The position numbers and the translations under genes were made by a program. The notes beneath the pieces are model-generated. The model was not told where the DNA came from. It made no database searches and saw nothing but the letters and a program-made list of their open reading frames with translations. A DNA stretch of 64,000 nucleotides from Bacteroidota bacterium (GTDB lineage Bacteria > Bacteroidota > Bacteroidia > Bacteroidales > JAAUTT01), in contig JAEYWD010000092.1 of the NCBI GenBank assembly GCA_023429135.1, positions 1-64,000 of the forward strand. The letters run 5' to 3'. Positions 7,671 through 16,191 of the stretch are shown here, piece by piece; within the stretch, counting starts at the first letter, position 1; each line of letters opens with the position of its first letter.

Positions 7671-9767
7671 TTATTTTTTTTGGGTTAGCTCATCGAGTAA
7701 TCGGTTTGCTTTATAGATGTATTTGATGGCAGCAAGCATACCTCCTGAATGAACTCCAACCGCCCGATTTTCGTCGGGAATAAAAATGAATCTTCCAGGG
7801 AGACTTTCCATGTTACCGTCGAAAACCAAACCAATTACTTCAAGGTTTTTATTTACCATGGCGCTACCGGAATTACCGCCAATAATATCGTTTGTTGTAA
7901 CGAAATTAAAACGGGTTTTTAATAATTCTGCCGGAGGATTTTCCCAACGCTTTGGAAGGGTAAAAGGGTACTTTTTGCTAAAAGAATAATAACGGTCGTA
8001 TAATCCAAAAAAGGTTGTAAACGGAGGGGCAATGGTGCCGTTATATTCATATCCTTTCACAACTCCGTCGTTAATGCGGAGGCTGAAAGTTGCGTCGGGA
8101 GGTATTTGTGTTCCGTAAATATCGAAGAGCATGCGGCCTATTTTGCTGCGATAGGCAAAGAGTTTGCTTTGCAAATCCCTGTAATTTGTTGAAATGCTGT
8201 TGAACCTTGGTACCGAGATTTTGGCCAGATTAAGGAGAGGATCATTAGTGCTCCACAAAGCAGCAGAGTCTTTCGAGAGTATTTCACTGCGGAACTGAAT
8301 GTCCTTCAAACGGGAATTCTGAATAAGCTCCTTTGCAGCTACTTCAGGTGTCTTGCCATTAAGAGCAGTTTTAACATATGGATGGTTTTCCCCAAGTTTA
8401 ATAATAGCTAATTTTAGGTGAATAGCTAAAAGCTGTTCCTCAAGTTCAAGTTCTTTGGGAACAGAAAATGTTGTCAGCCGGTTTTTAACAGCATCTTTAC
8501 GCGTTGTTTCTCCACCAGTGAGAACAAGGCCTACTGCCCCCTGGGCAAATTGCATCAGTTGCGACGAAAGCCTTGAAGTGGCAAGTATGCTGTATTCATC
8601 GTAAATTCCGCTCAGTTCTTTGTTTATTTTTTCAATTTCATCCCAGTACCAAAGATTATTGCTTAAGGATGGCTTGTTTTGAACGGCTTTTTTGAACTGA
8701 TTTTCAAATGAAGCCTTACGTGCTATAGTGCATGGATCTTTCAACCCTTCGTATTCACCATTTGTTGCTTTCCACGAATTTTCGAGACCAAAAATAATAT
8801 TTATTATGCTGTCGCTTTTGGCTTTTTCGTTGTAAGCCTGGTACATGAGCGATACCTTTTTAAAGAGCTCTAAATTCAAAGGCAATTGTTTATCACGACG
8901 GAATTCCAGGTCGGAGATGGTGGATAAGCGTAAAGTTGTTCCGGGATTGCCGATTACAAAAACCGGTTCGCCTTCACTTGGTCCGTTTGCGTTAAATTTG
9001 AAATAGTGTTCGGATTTTATAGGCTTACCGGCTTCGTCGTATACACGGAAGAAGCTGCAGTCGAGATTATAGCGGGGGTATGTAAAATTGTCGTAGTCAC
9101 CGCCAAAAAAGCCAAGGTGTAGCTCGGGCATAAATACCAGACGGACGTCGTTATACCTTTTAAAACCATACAGTGAGAACTTGCCGCCATTATAAAACTG
9201 AATGGATTGAATTTCCAAGCCTTTCCATTCTGGTTTTTCTGAATATTCTTTTTTTATGGCTGCAAGTTCCTTATCCCTAAGAACCATCTGTGCAGCATCA
9301 GAAGTTTCTTTTGACATGGCGGCCAATACTCTTGCAGTAATGTCTTCTATTTTAACTAACTGATCAACAAAAAGGCCTTCAACTCTGCGCTCTTCCGAAG
9401 GTTTAAGTGCATAAAAACCATTGTCGTTGAAGTTTTCGCCTGGTCTCTGTACTTTAAATCCTGATCCACGCGCACAATGGTGATTGGTCATTACCAATCC
9501 GTCGGACGAAACAAAGGATGCTGAGCATCCGTTTCCAAAACGCAATGCTGCAAGACGTGCATTCTCAAACCATTTTTCATCGGGGGTGAAATTGTATGTT
9601 TTTGCAAAATAGTCTGCCGGGGCATAATCAAATGTCCACATTTTTCCCATGTCGAACAAGCCAGCTTCAGCAGGTTTGTCGCATTCGGAGTTTTGTGCCA
9701 CGGTAACTTCAAGGCCACCAATTGAAATGGCCAAAAGCATGAGGGCTTTTACTGTTATTCTTCTCAT
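7671..9767 (-). CDS. S46 family dipeptidyl-peptidase, DPP7-like
   Basis: S46 enzymes are periplasmic serine peptidases that release dipeptides from oligopeptides. From the ATG at 9767 the protein has 698 residues and a signal peptide (MRRITVKALMLLAISIGGLEVTVAQ). The catalytic His is in MTNHHC (about 96-97), the Asp region in GGDYDNFTYPRY, and the Ser in GGNSGSAM (Ser633). Eighteen residues after the serine stands Gly651 (VFDGN); in the characterised family Gly here goes with DPP7 (hydrophobic P1) and Arg with DPP11 (Asp/Glu P1). The TTG start four codons upstream was rejected. Confidence 0.9.
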   Translation of the reverse strand: MRRITVKALMLLAISIGGLEVTVAQNSECDKPAEAGLFDMGKMWTFDYAPADYFAKTYNFTPDEKWFENARLAALRFGNGCSASFVSSDGLVMTNHHCARGSGFKVQRPGENFNDNGFYALKPSEERRVEGLFVDQLVKIEDITARVLAAMSKETSDAAQMVLRDKELAAIKKEYSEKPEWKGLEIQSIQFYNGGKFSLYGFKRYNDVRLVFMPELHLGFFGGDYDNFTYPRYNLDCSFFRVYDEAGKPIKSEHYFKFNANGPSEGEPVFVIGNPGTTLRLSTISDLEFRRDKQLPLNLELFKKVSLMYQAYNEKAKSDSIINIIFGLENSWKATNGEYEGLKDPCTIARKASFENQFKKAVQNKPSLSNNLWYWDEIEKINKELSGIYDEYSILATSRLSSQLMQFAQGAVGLVLTGGETTRKDAVKNRLTTFSVPKELELEEQLLAIHLKLAIIKLGENHPYVKTALNGKTPEVAAKELIQNSRLKDIQFRSEILSKDSAALWSTNDPLLNLAKISVPRFNSISTNYRDLQSKLFAYRSKIGRMLFDIYGTQIPPDATFSLRINDGVVKGYEYNGTIAPPFTTFFGLYDRYYSFSKKYPFTLPKRWENPPAELLKTRFNFVTTNDIIGGNSGSAMVNKNLEVIGLVFDGNMESLPGRFIFIPDENRAVGVHSGGMLAAIKYIYKANRLLDELTQKK

Positions 9768-9795
9768 CGATTTATTCAATTTAGGTTTATGGTTC

Positions 9796-9803
9796 CAAAG
9801 ATA
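9796..9803 (-). promoter_or_regulatory. -7 element of the S46 peptidase promoter
   Basis: TATCTTTG on the minus strand matches TAnnTTTG exactly and lies 29 bases before the chosen ATG. No TTG was found at normal -33 spacing, so only this half is supported. Confidence 0.4.
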
Positions 9804-9916
9804 GAATCCTTTCTATTTGGGTTTATGCCTCAAAATATGATTTTTGTCGTCTTTTTGTATATTTTACAGTTTAAAGAAGAAAGATAAGTGGCTAGTATCC
9901 ATGGACTGTCATGAAA

Positions 9917-9942
9917 AAACCCTGCTGAGTTTGGCAGGGTTT
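9917..9942 (-). terminator. Intrinsic terminator of the 9952 gene
   Basis: A nine-base stem (AAACCCTGC with GCAGGGTTT) and eight-base loop is followed on the minus strand by six T residues. It lies ten bases after the end of the small gene at 9952-10290. Confidence 0.75.
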
Positions 9943-9951
9943 CTAAGGTTC

Positions 9952-10290
9952 TTATTCTTGTTTGTTTCTTTTTTTAAGTTCTTTCAGGTTGTATTTCTGA
10001 ATCAGAGATTTTAATTCTTCCTGACTTTCAGTTTTTACCTTGTAAGTGAAATTGTCCCAAATAAATTTGACTAATTCGGTAACAACCTCATCTAACTGTT
10101 TCAAATTGGCAGCCGAAATTCTTTCTTTACCAAAAAATAAGCTGTAAATCTCCTTTTTGGCCGTTACTAATTCAGGAACACCTTTTACACCTGCATTTAA
10201 TTCATGAAGGTTTCCTTCATCGTCGCGAATCATCCATTTCTCGGATTGTTTAAGCAATGCTTCTACTTTGTCAATTAAGTTTTCTTCCAT
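9952..10290 (-). CDS. Small cytosolic protein of unknown function
   Basis: I do not recognise this 112-residue protein. It has no signal peptide or membrane segment, is charged and mostly helical in character, and ends in a lysine-rich tail (ELKKRNKQE). An intrinsic terminator follows it directly, which supports it as a real expressed gene. It is alone: the next gene upstream is 680 bp away and points the other way. Confidence 0.65.
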   Translation of the reverse strand: MEENLIDKVEALLKQSEKWMIRDDEGNLHELNAGVKGVPELVTAKKEIYSLFFGKERISAANLKQLDEVVTELVKFIWDNFTYKVKTESQEELKSLIQKYNLKELKKRNKQE

Positions 10291-10970
10291 TTGATTTATT
10301 AAATTATTATGTTAGCTTTATTTGTATTTAATAGTGATCGAAAATAGGTATTTTTTTAAATCTTTTTTATTTTTTTCTTTAATATTTAATTTACTCCCGA
10401 ATTTAAAATTTAAACATTTCAATAATTGTATTGAGTGAACTCATTAATTAATTTCTTAAAATTCTCTATTAGTTAACAGATATTATTCATTCTTGTTCGC
10501 TGTTTTTGCCATTTTTACTGCGAAAGTTTTAACATCTTATGTTAAATAAATTGCTTTTAACGGACTAAACAGCTATGCTTCAATTTTAATATTTCAACTT
10601 ACTTAATGATTTAATCGAAGTTTATTAGTTAATAATGCTGACAAAAAGTGAGTTTTATTTTCCTTTGATGATTAATTTACGACTCTGATTCAAAGTTTAA
10701 TTAAATAAAAGATTAGAATCTGCCTGAGTTATCTTTCGTGGTTATTTTTCCCCAAACCATGTATGCGAGCAGTAAATAATTCAGCAACAGATTGCTCATT
10801 TGCAGGAATAGAAATGCCAGATGGATGCTGCTTCCCTTATTCAATCGTTAGTGTGGCTTTTGAATACTTGTTTTTACAAATTGAAATTCAGAGGCATGTA
10901 ATTTGAATTTGCTAATATACTAATCGTGTTAGTTTTAATAATCTATTAGTATAACTTAAAAAGGAAGACT
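10291..10970. other. AT-rich intergenic region without a credible gene
   Basis: These 680 bases separate two divergent genes and are very AT-rich in the left half. Only short frames of doubtful value are present, such as a 30-codon frame around 10.82-10.91 kb. The right end holds an inverted repeat before the alcohol dehydrogenase gene. I see no tRNA, clear riboswitch or repeat element. Confidence 0.5.
10917..10952 (+). promoter_or_regulatory. Inverted repeat in the alcohol dehydrogenase promoter region
   Basis: ATACTAAT (10917-10924) is perfectly repeated in inverse as ATTAGTAT (10945-10952), with 20 bases between. The centre contains TAGTTTTA, which resembles a -7 element. The site ends 18 bases before the start codon and could be an operator or hairpin. 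An AAGGA at about 10961-10965 is a good ribosome site for the ATG at 10971. Confidence 0.4.
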
Positions 10971-12119
10971 ATGTTAGCAATGAACTACCGTGGACCATAC
11001 AGAGTCCGAGTCGATCATAAACCTTATCCTGAGATTCTGCATCCTGACGACGCAATTGTTCGTGTTGTTCGCTCCTGCATCTGTGGATCCGATTTACATC
11101 TCTATCATGGAATGGTGCCCGATACACGCGTAGGGATGACCTTCGGCCATGAATTTGTTGGAGTTGTTGAAGAAATTGGCGAAACGGTTCAAAACTTAAG
11201 AGTTGGAGACAGGGTAATTGTGCCTTTTAATATTTCGTGTGGTAAATGTGTTTTTTGTAAGCAGGGACTTTTTGGAAATTGTCACGAATCAAATCCCGAA
11301 GCCACAGCAGTTGGAGGTATTTTTGGTTACTCTCATACTGCTGGGGGGTACGATGGGGGGCAGGCGGAATATGTTAGGGTGCCTTATGCGGATATTGGAC
11401 CAACAGTTATTCCTGATGGGATGGATTTTGATGATGCAGTGCTTTTGACTGATGTTGTACCAACCGGATATCAGGCGGCCGAAATGGCGGGTATCAAAAC
11501 CGGTGATACTGTTGTTGTTTTTGGTGCCGGACCGGTCGGAATTATGGCAGCTAAGTGTTCATGGCTTTTTGGTGCTGGTAGAGTAATAGTGATAGATCAC
11601 ATTGAATACCGGCTGGATTTTGTGAGGAAGTATGCACAATGTGAGGCTTATGATTTCCGTTCGCTTGGAGATCCTGTACTTTTCCTTAAAAAGACTACCG
11701 GATGGTTTGGAGCCGATGTTTGCATTGATGCCGTGGGTTGTGAAGCTGCAGGCAGCGCAATGCAAACTATTACAGGCCGTAAACTTATGTTGCAGGCAGG
11801 TTCCGCAACAGCGCTTCATTGGGCCATTAATTCTGTAAAAAAAGGCGGGATAGTTTCCGTTGTTGGAGTTTATGGTCCTACCGGCAACCTTATTCCTATA
11901 GGGAATGTTGTCAACAAAGGGCTCACATTACGGGCTAATCAGGCCTCTGTAAAAAGACTGTTACCCAGGTTGATTGACCATGTAATGGAAGGGCGGTTAA
12001 ACCCCAAAGAAATTATTACCCATCGTTTTCCGTTAGAGGAAATATCCGATGCCTATCATATTTTCTCTGCAAAGCTTGATAATTGTATTAAACCGGTTCT
12101 GATTCCTTCAGTAGCTTAA
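10971..12119 (+). CDS. Zinc-dependent alcohol dehydrogenase (medium-chain, formaldehyde dehydrogenase-like subgroup)
   Basis: This 382-residue MDR enzyme has the catalytic zinc ligands Cys38 (CICGSD) and His60-Glu61 (GHE), the four structural zinc cysteines Cys90, 93, 96 and 104, and the NAD-binding VFGAGPVGIMA. Length and the AVGCEAAG stretch resemble the glutathione-independent formaldehyde dehydrogenase-like subgroup, but the substrate cannot be fixed from sequence. The ATG at 10971 has a good AAGGA site; a second ATG at 10980 is possible. The next gene follows after 12 bp and is probably co-transcribed. Confidence 0.88.
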   Translation: MLAMNYRGPYRVRVDHKPYPEILHPDDAIVRVVRSCICGSDLHLYHGMVPDTRVGMTFGHEFVGVVEEIGETVQNLRVGDRVIVPFNISCGKCVFCKQGLFGNCHESNPEATAVGGIFGYSHTAGGYDGGQAEYVRVPYADIGPTVIPDGMDFDDAVLLTDVVPTGYQAAEMAGIKTGDTVVVFGAGPVGIMAAKCSWLFGAGRVIVIDHIEYRLDFVRKYAQCEAYDFRSLGDPVLFLKKTTGWFGADVCIDAVGCEAAGSAMQTITGRKLMLQAGSATALHWAINSVKKGGIVSVVGVYGPTGNLIPIGNVVNKGLTLRANQASVKRLLPRLIDHVMEGRLNPKEIITHRFPLEEISDAYHIFSAKLDNCIKPVLIPSVA

Positions 12120-12131
12120 AAAATTAATTTT

Positions 12132-12635
12132 ATGGATACAACAACAATTAACAGATATGCTCATATTAAAGGTTGGGGAGTGGATGCTGATCCTCATAAT
12201 GAGCCTACTTATCCTATGAAGAATTATACCGGCGATGATCACAAAAGGCTTGGATATAAAAAGCCTGTCGCCCAGCATGGTAAAATTGAAATTCTCAAAT
12301 CGAACGAACGACCTTCCATCAGTGCTGTTTACGGCACTTCTGTTCCTCCATCAGGGTTGAGCGGAAAAATTCGCCGTTATGCATTTAAGTACAGCGAAGG
12401 TAGTTTTGGACATTGGCTTCCCTTGCTTTTAGCAGACCGCATAAATGTATGGGAAGGCATTATCAGCGATTTTCGTCAGGGACGTATCCCAAATGTACTG
12501 GGCGAACTTGGTATTAAATCGGAATGGAAGTATAACAAAAAGGGTTTAGCTAAGAAGGTGTTAGTGGGAGCTATTATAACTACGGCAGTTATATTGTTGC
12601 TTTCGCGAAAGAAAAAGAAATTGCAAGGGGTCTAA
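12132..12635 (+). CDS. Tail-anchored protein of unknown function linked to the alcohol dehydrogenase
   Basis: This 167-residue protein has a polar N-terminal part (HIKGWGVDADPHNEPTYPMK) and one C-terminal hydrophobic helix (LVGAIITTAVILLL, about 143-157) followed by a basic tail, so it should sit in the inner membrane with its bulk in the cytoplasm. I recall proteins with this N-terminal pattern beside zinc alcohol dehydrogenases in other bacteria, but know of no function. The 12-bp gap and shared terminator suggest one operon. It might hold the dehydrogenase at the membrane; that is inference. Confidence 0.7.
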   Translation: MDTTTINRYAHIKGWGVDADPHNEPTYPMKNYTGDDHKRLGYKKPVAQHGKIEILKSNERPSISAVYGTSVPPSGLSGKIRRYAFKYSEGSFGHWLPLLLADRINVWEGIISDFRQGRIPNVLGELGIKSEWKYNKKGLAKKVLVGAIITTAVILLLSRKKKKLQGV

Positions 12636-12641
12636 TAATTT

Positions 12642-12678
12642 TGAGGTTGCCTTAAAAGCTTAAATTAAGGCAACCTCA
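12642..12678. terminator. Bidirectional hairpin between convergent genes
   Basis: The 14-base arms 12642-12655 and 12665-12678 are perfectly complementary around a nine-base loop. It lies between the ends of two convergent genes (12635 and 12685), so it probably ends both transcripts, although flanking T tracts are poor. Confidence 0.65.
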
Positions 12679-12684
12679 GATCTG

Positions 12685-13353
12685 TTAGGCTACCAGTCTG
12701 TTTAGATATTCAACCAACCCCTGTGGATCAGGTGAATAATGATCGGCCCCGATTTTAGCGCAGAATTCCTGGTTAACCGGAGCTCCGCCTACGCATATTT
12801 TAATCTCTGGCACCTGTCCGCGGATGTCTTTTACAATTTTTTCCATGTTTACCATGGTGGTGGTGAGTAATGCCGACAGGGCAACTGCCGTTGCGTTGGA
12901 GCTCTTTATATTTTGAATGAATTTATCGGAATTTACATCTACTCCCAGGTCGATTACCTCCCAGCCGCTTCCTTCAACCATCATGGCCACAAGGTTTTTG
13001 CCGATATCGTGAAGGTCGCCTGCTACTGTACCGATAATAAATTTTCCTTTACGTTTTACTTCGCCCGAGGTAAAAAACGGCTTCAGATGCGCCATCCCAG
13101 TAGACATAGCTTTTGCCGAAATCAGCATTTGGGGGACAAAAACCTTGTTCTCGGAGAATTTTTTGCCAACCCGTTCCATCCCCAATACAAAACCTTGTGT
13201 GAGGATATCGTTGGGTGAGATTCCCTGTTCAAGTGCTAGTTTGGTTAATTCGTCAACGCCATCCTGTCCTTTCATGTCGGGAGGATAGGGTGAAACTTTG
13301 TTAATTTTTCCATATTCGGTACAGTAAGCAATTTTTTCCAATATGTTTTCCAT
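12685..13353 (-). CDS. Corrinoid (cobalamin-binding) protein of the methyltransferase type
   Basis: This 222-residue protein is a methyl carrier of the MtaC/MtbC/MetH-like kind. Residues 30-95 form the four-helix cap (NDILTQGFVLGMERVGKKF...VFVPQMLISAKAM) and residues 103-222 the B12 Rossmann domain, with the axial ligand motif DLHDIGKN (Asp113, His115, Gly118) and the later VALSALLTTT and VGGAPV. Such proteins work with a partner methyltransferase. Here the only neighbour of that kind is the decayed gene immediately upstream, so its present partner must be elsewhere or it is itself becoming useless. Confidence 0.88.
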   Translation of the reverse strand: MENILEKIAYCTEYGKINKVSPYPPDMKGQDGVDELTKLALEQGISPNDILTQGFVLGMERVGKKFSENKVFVPQMLISAKAMSTGMAHLKPFFTSGEVKRKGKFIIGTVAGDLHDIGKNLVAMMVEGSGWEVIDLGVDVNSDKFIQNIKSSNATAVALSALLTTTMVNMEKIVKDIRGQVPEIKICVGGAPVNQEFCAKIGADHYSPDPQGLVEYLNRLVA

Positions 13354-13362
13354 AGCTGGTAT

Positions 13363-13764
13363 TTAGTTGTTTTGAGGTTTATAGTTGTTAAAAATATTTA
13401 CCGCATAAAAAAAGGCATCAACATTTGCTTTGGGCACTCCTGGAGGAGTATCGCAGCCTGAAGATATAACAAAATTAAAATAATCTTTTGTTGCTTTTGA
13501 TAATTCGGTGGTTAAATCTTTGATTTGTTTGGAATCAGACATTTTAAAGACTCCTACAGGATCGAGATTTCCCATTTTATTTATAGAACACCAGTTGCGG
13601 TTTAAAGGAGTCATATTAAGCTGGGTGTTGTTTCGGAAGTTTCGGCAGCAGATCTTAATGTTATTACTTATAAAGGAAAACTCCGGCAAATTTTTGTTAA
13701 CCTCATTGGTAATGCATTTTAGTTTACCAATAAGAGGGAAACAGAGTTTGGCTGCAGAGTTGCA
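13363..13764 (-). pseudogene. Remnant of a uroporphyrinogen decarboxylase-like (MtaA/URO-D family) methyltransferase gene
   Basis: The frame is open from 13764 to 13363 but starts right after a TAA and has no convincing start codon (the best is a TTG at 13689). Its C-terminal part is a clear match to the end of the URO-D/methylcobamide methyltransferase family: MGNLDPVGVFKMSD, then NFVISSGCDTPPGVP and a last helix. Upstream, IKICCRN may be what is left of the family motif LHICGN. The full protein should be over 300 residues, so most of the N-terminal part is gone. It ends 9 bp before the corrinoid gene, the normal order for such pairs. Confidence 0.7.
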
Positions 13765-13861
13765 TTATTAACCTAATCAATTTTTCAACAAATCAGATTC
13801 AGTTTCATAAAATCGCTTATTTTTATGGCTGGTATTAACCAATTATATAAAATTATTACCG

Positions 13862-14467
13862 ATGAAACCTATTGGATTTCTGTATATTTCCATCCTGATA
13901 ATAATATTCTCATGCAGTAGTAAAGGTTCCGGGGAGCAGAGCACAGTCGATTCGCAACAAACCGACACCCTTTCTGTTAATGATACTTTAGCGAACAACG
14001 AATTCCCGGATGAAGAATGTGTAAGAGGACTGCCCGAACCGGTTGTTATCAAATCAAAATATCCCGATGCAACCTTTAAACTCGTTGATAATGTTGGATA
14101 TGAAACTCTGAAACTTGAAAATGGTGATATACTTGAAATTGAAAATGGTGGTTGCGAATATTACTCCCTCACTTTTTCTGTAAGAACTACCAGAATTGTA
14201 GCTGATTCCACAGATTTTAAAGGTACGTGCGATCAGTTTGCAACATTACTTGAGCTGATAAAACCAGCAGTGGATTGTCCGGTTGATCTCGAAAAAGCTT
14301 CCGGGATTATTAAAAAATTTAAGGATAATCAGGAGGGACTGACCTTTAATTCTGAGATAGTGATTGAAGATGGCGATATTCGACAGTTTGCAAATGTATA
14401 TAGGGTGACAAAGATTAGTGATAGAGAGTCGCTTTTTAGTATAACCTTATCAATAGGTCCTTTATAG
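13862..14467 (+). CDS. Lipoprotein of unknown function
   Basis: The N-terminal signal MKPIGFLYISILIIIFSC ends in a lipobox cysteine followed by a Ser/Gly/Thr-rich linker, so the 201-residue protein is anchored in an envelope membrane. The rest is acidic with no motif I recognise. A -7-like TATTTTTA lies at 13818-13825. A small membrane protein gene follows after 18 bp in the same direction. Confidence 0.7.
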   Translation: MKPIGFLYISILIIIFSCSSKGSGEQSTVDSQQTDTLSVNDTLANNEFPDEECVRGLPEPVVIKSKYPDATFKLVDNVGYETLKLENGDILEIENGGCEYYSLTFSVRTTRIVADSTDFKGTCDQFATLLELIKPAVDCPVDLEKASGIIKKFKDNQEGLTFNSEIVIEDGDIRQFANVYRVTKISDRESLFSITLSIGPL

Positions 14468-14485
14468 TATTCTTAAATTAAAAGC

Positions 14486-14686
14486 ATGTCTGATAAGGAA
14501 ATATTAGCCTGGAGATGGAAGATAATTTCTTTCTTATGTCCTTATTTTTTCATTGATAGCGAAATTCCCGATGATCATCCTGATGAAAGGATTCAACAGA
14601 TGCGCAGAATAGCCGGATGGGGACTTGTTTTTTATGTGTTTTTTATTCCTGTAATCGGAATTATTATGATTTTAATAACTTCCTGA
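14486..14686 (+). CDS. Small membrane protein of unknown function
   Basis: This 66-residue frame has two hydrophobic stretches, a short one near the N-terminus (WKIISFLCPYFFI) and a strong C-terminal helix (VFYVFFIPVIGIIMILI). It starts 18 bp after the lipoprotein gene and is probably translated from the same transcript. No family was recognised. Confidence 0.5.
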   Translation: MSDKEILAWRWKIISFLCPYFFIDSEIPDDHPDERIQQMRRIAGWGLVFYVFFIPVIGIIMILITS

Positions 14687-14909
14687 TTAAGATAATGAGC
14701 AAATGCATGGAGGTATGATTATTCCTACCGCATTGGGCAACAAAATAACCATTAGTGATAAGTTACCGGAGATACCTTTGTTTTTGTGCATTGGTTTTTA
14801 TCAGAATTAATACTAAATTTAGATAGACGGGCTACAAGGCTGACTAATCAGTCAGATATTGAGTGCCAGGGAATGTTTTACATTCGTTAACACTATTAAT
14901 TTTAGTAAT

Positions 14910-16103
14910 ATGAAATTGTTTTTTCTGTTTATAGCCTTTTTTTTTACTACGGCGATTAATGCACAAAGATTAATAAATGCCGAATCCGATGTTGTTCTTC
15001 ATGAGACCATTGACTCCCTTCGAAAGGATTTTAAGAACAGATTGGAAAGAAAGGATAAAAACCTGCTGAACACCCTCCATACCCAAATACTTTATCTGGG
15101 GAACGATACACTTGAGGTATTTTTCCCTTCCGAGAGAGTTGCAGGGCTATTTTTAACTGGCAACTTCCGTATTTTGTTAAGCGATGTATCGGAAGGTTTG
15201 GATTATCATTACAGCACACGCCTTGATAATTATAAGCGTAAAAAAATTAATCTGCTTAGTCCCGGAGAATATCACGAAGAAACCGATATGCCAGCGTTAC
15301 TGAGTCGTAATCTGGAAAATATAAATCTGCAGTTAGAGCAGGCGATGCTTGAGGACGATGAGCTAAGCTTTCTGAAAATTTACTTAAAATCTATAATTGC
15401 GTATACCGATTTGCGGAAGTTCGATACGGAGCAAATGAAAGATGATTGTCAGGAATTTATAAATGAATTTCCTAATTCGAAATACCGGGATTACCTGGAT
15501 AAGGTACTTTTTATCCGCCGCAAAACACAGAATTTTGGCATAGGTGCCGGAGTATTTACCGGATATAATAACCTGGGAGGTAACATTTCAGATTATTTCA
15601 GGAATTACTTATCAGTTGGAGTCAGCTTGGAGGGAGGTTACAAAAGAATACTCCTGATGGCTGAATTTGCTCCCTCGTTTTCAAGGGAGTTAAGGCAAAC
15701 TTTCAATTATAAAGGAAATATCTGGTCGGCCGACTCAACCCCTTTTATTATAAATGGAAACATTAATTTGGGTTATGTTACGTACGATTCTCCAAAGTAC
15801 AGATTTACGCCTTTTGTTGGAGCCGGATACAATGGAGCCAGGGTTGCCGACGGTGTTAATATGCAATTCCGAACCAGTTTTAACTGCGGTGTTGAACTCG
15901 ACTGGAAATTTGCCGAGGACAATAGATATAATACATACGAGGAAGCATTTCATTCGGCGGCAAGCATAACTAACTGGCATTTGCGGCTTCGTTTAGGATA
16001 TTCCAAATTTCAAAATTCCGATCCAAGGTTCGGAGGTTATCTCTTATATACAAAAGTAGAAATTGGATTTTTTTCAAATCCGTCACGAAAGGTAAAATCG
16101 TGA
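14910..16103 (+). CDS. Secreted protein with likely outer-membrane beta-barrel C-terminus, function unknown
   Basis: The ATG at 14910 gives a clean signal peptide (MKLFFLFIAFFFTTAINAQ) and 397 residues; the longer frame begins with TTG and puts 17 residues before it. The first half is helical and charged. From about residue 205 it changes to short glycine- and aromatic-rich strands (FGIGAGVFTGYNNLGG, FVGAGYNGARVADG) typical of a small outer-membrane barrel. I do not recognise the family. Confidence 0.65.
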   Translation: MKLFFLFIAFFFTTAINAQRLINAESDVVLHETIDSLRKDFKNRLERKDKNLLNTLHTQILYLGNDTLEVFFPSERVAGLFLTGNFRILLSDVSEGLDYHYSTRLDNYKRKKINLLSPGEYHEETDMPALLSRNLENINLQLEQAMLEDDELSFLKIYLKSIIAYTDLRKFDTEQMKDDCQEFINEFPNSKYRDYLDKVLFIRRKTQNFGIGAGVFTGYNNLGGNISDYFRNYLSVGVSLEGGYKRILLMAEFAPSFSRELRQTFNYKGNIWSADSTPFIINGNINLGYVTYDSPKYRFTPFVGAGYNGARVADGVNMQFRTSFNCGVELDWKFAEDNRYNTYEEAFHSAASITNWHLRLRLGYSKFQNSDPRFGGYLLYTKVEIGFFSNPSRKVKS

Positions 16104-16157
16104 TGTGTTGACTTTCTGAAATTGAATCTAAAATTATTCTTTTCTGATTAAGCTTAT

Positions 16158-16165
16158 TATTTTTG
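16158..16165 (+). promoter_or_regulatory. -7 promoter element before the 16192 gene
   Basis: TATTTTTG matches TAnnTTTG exactly and lies 26 bases before the ATG. No clear -33 element was found. Confidence 0.35.
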
Positions 16166-16191
16166 TTTTACACGGTAATTAATAACCTCCT

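Noticed and set aside
10819..10911. 30-codon frame before the alcohol dehydrogenase gene
   Set aside because: No ribosome site, no hydrophobic or other clear feature, and it overlaps the likely promoter region.
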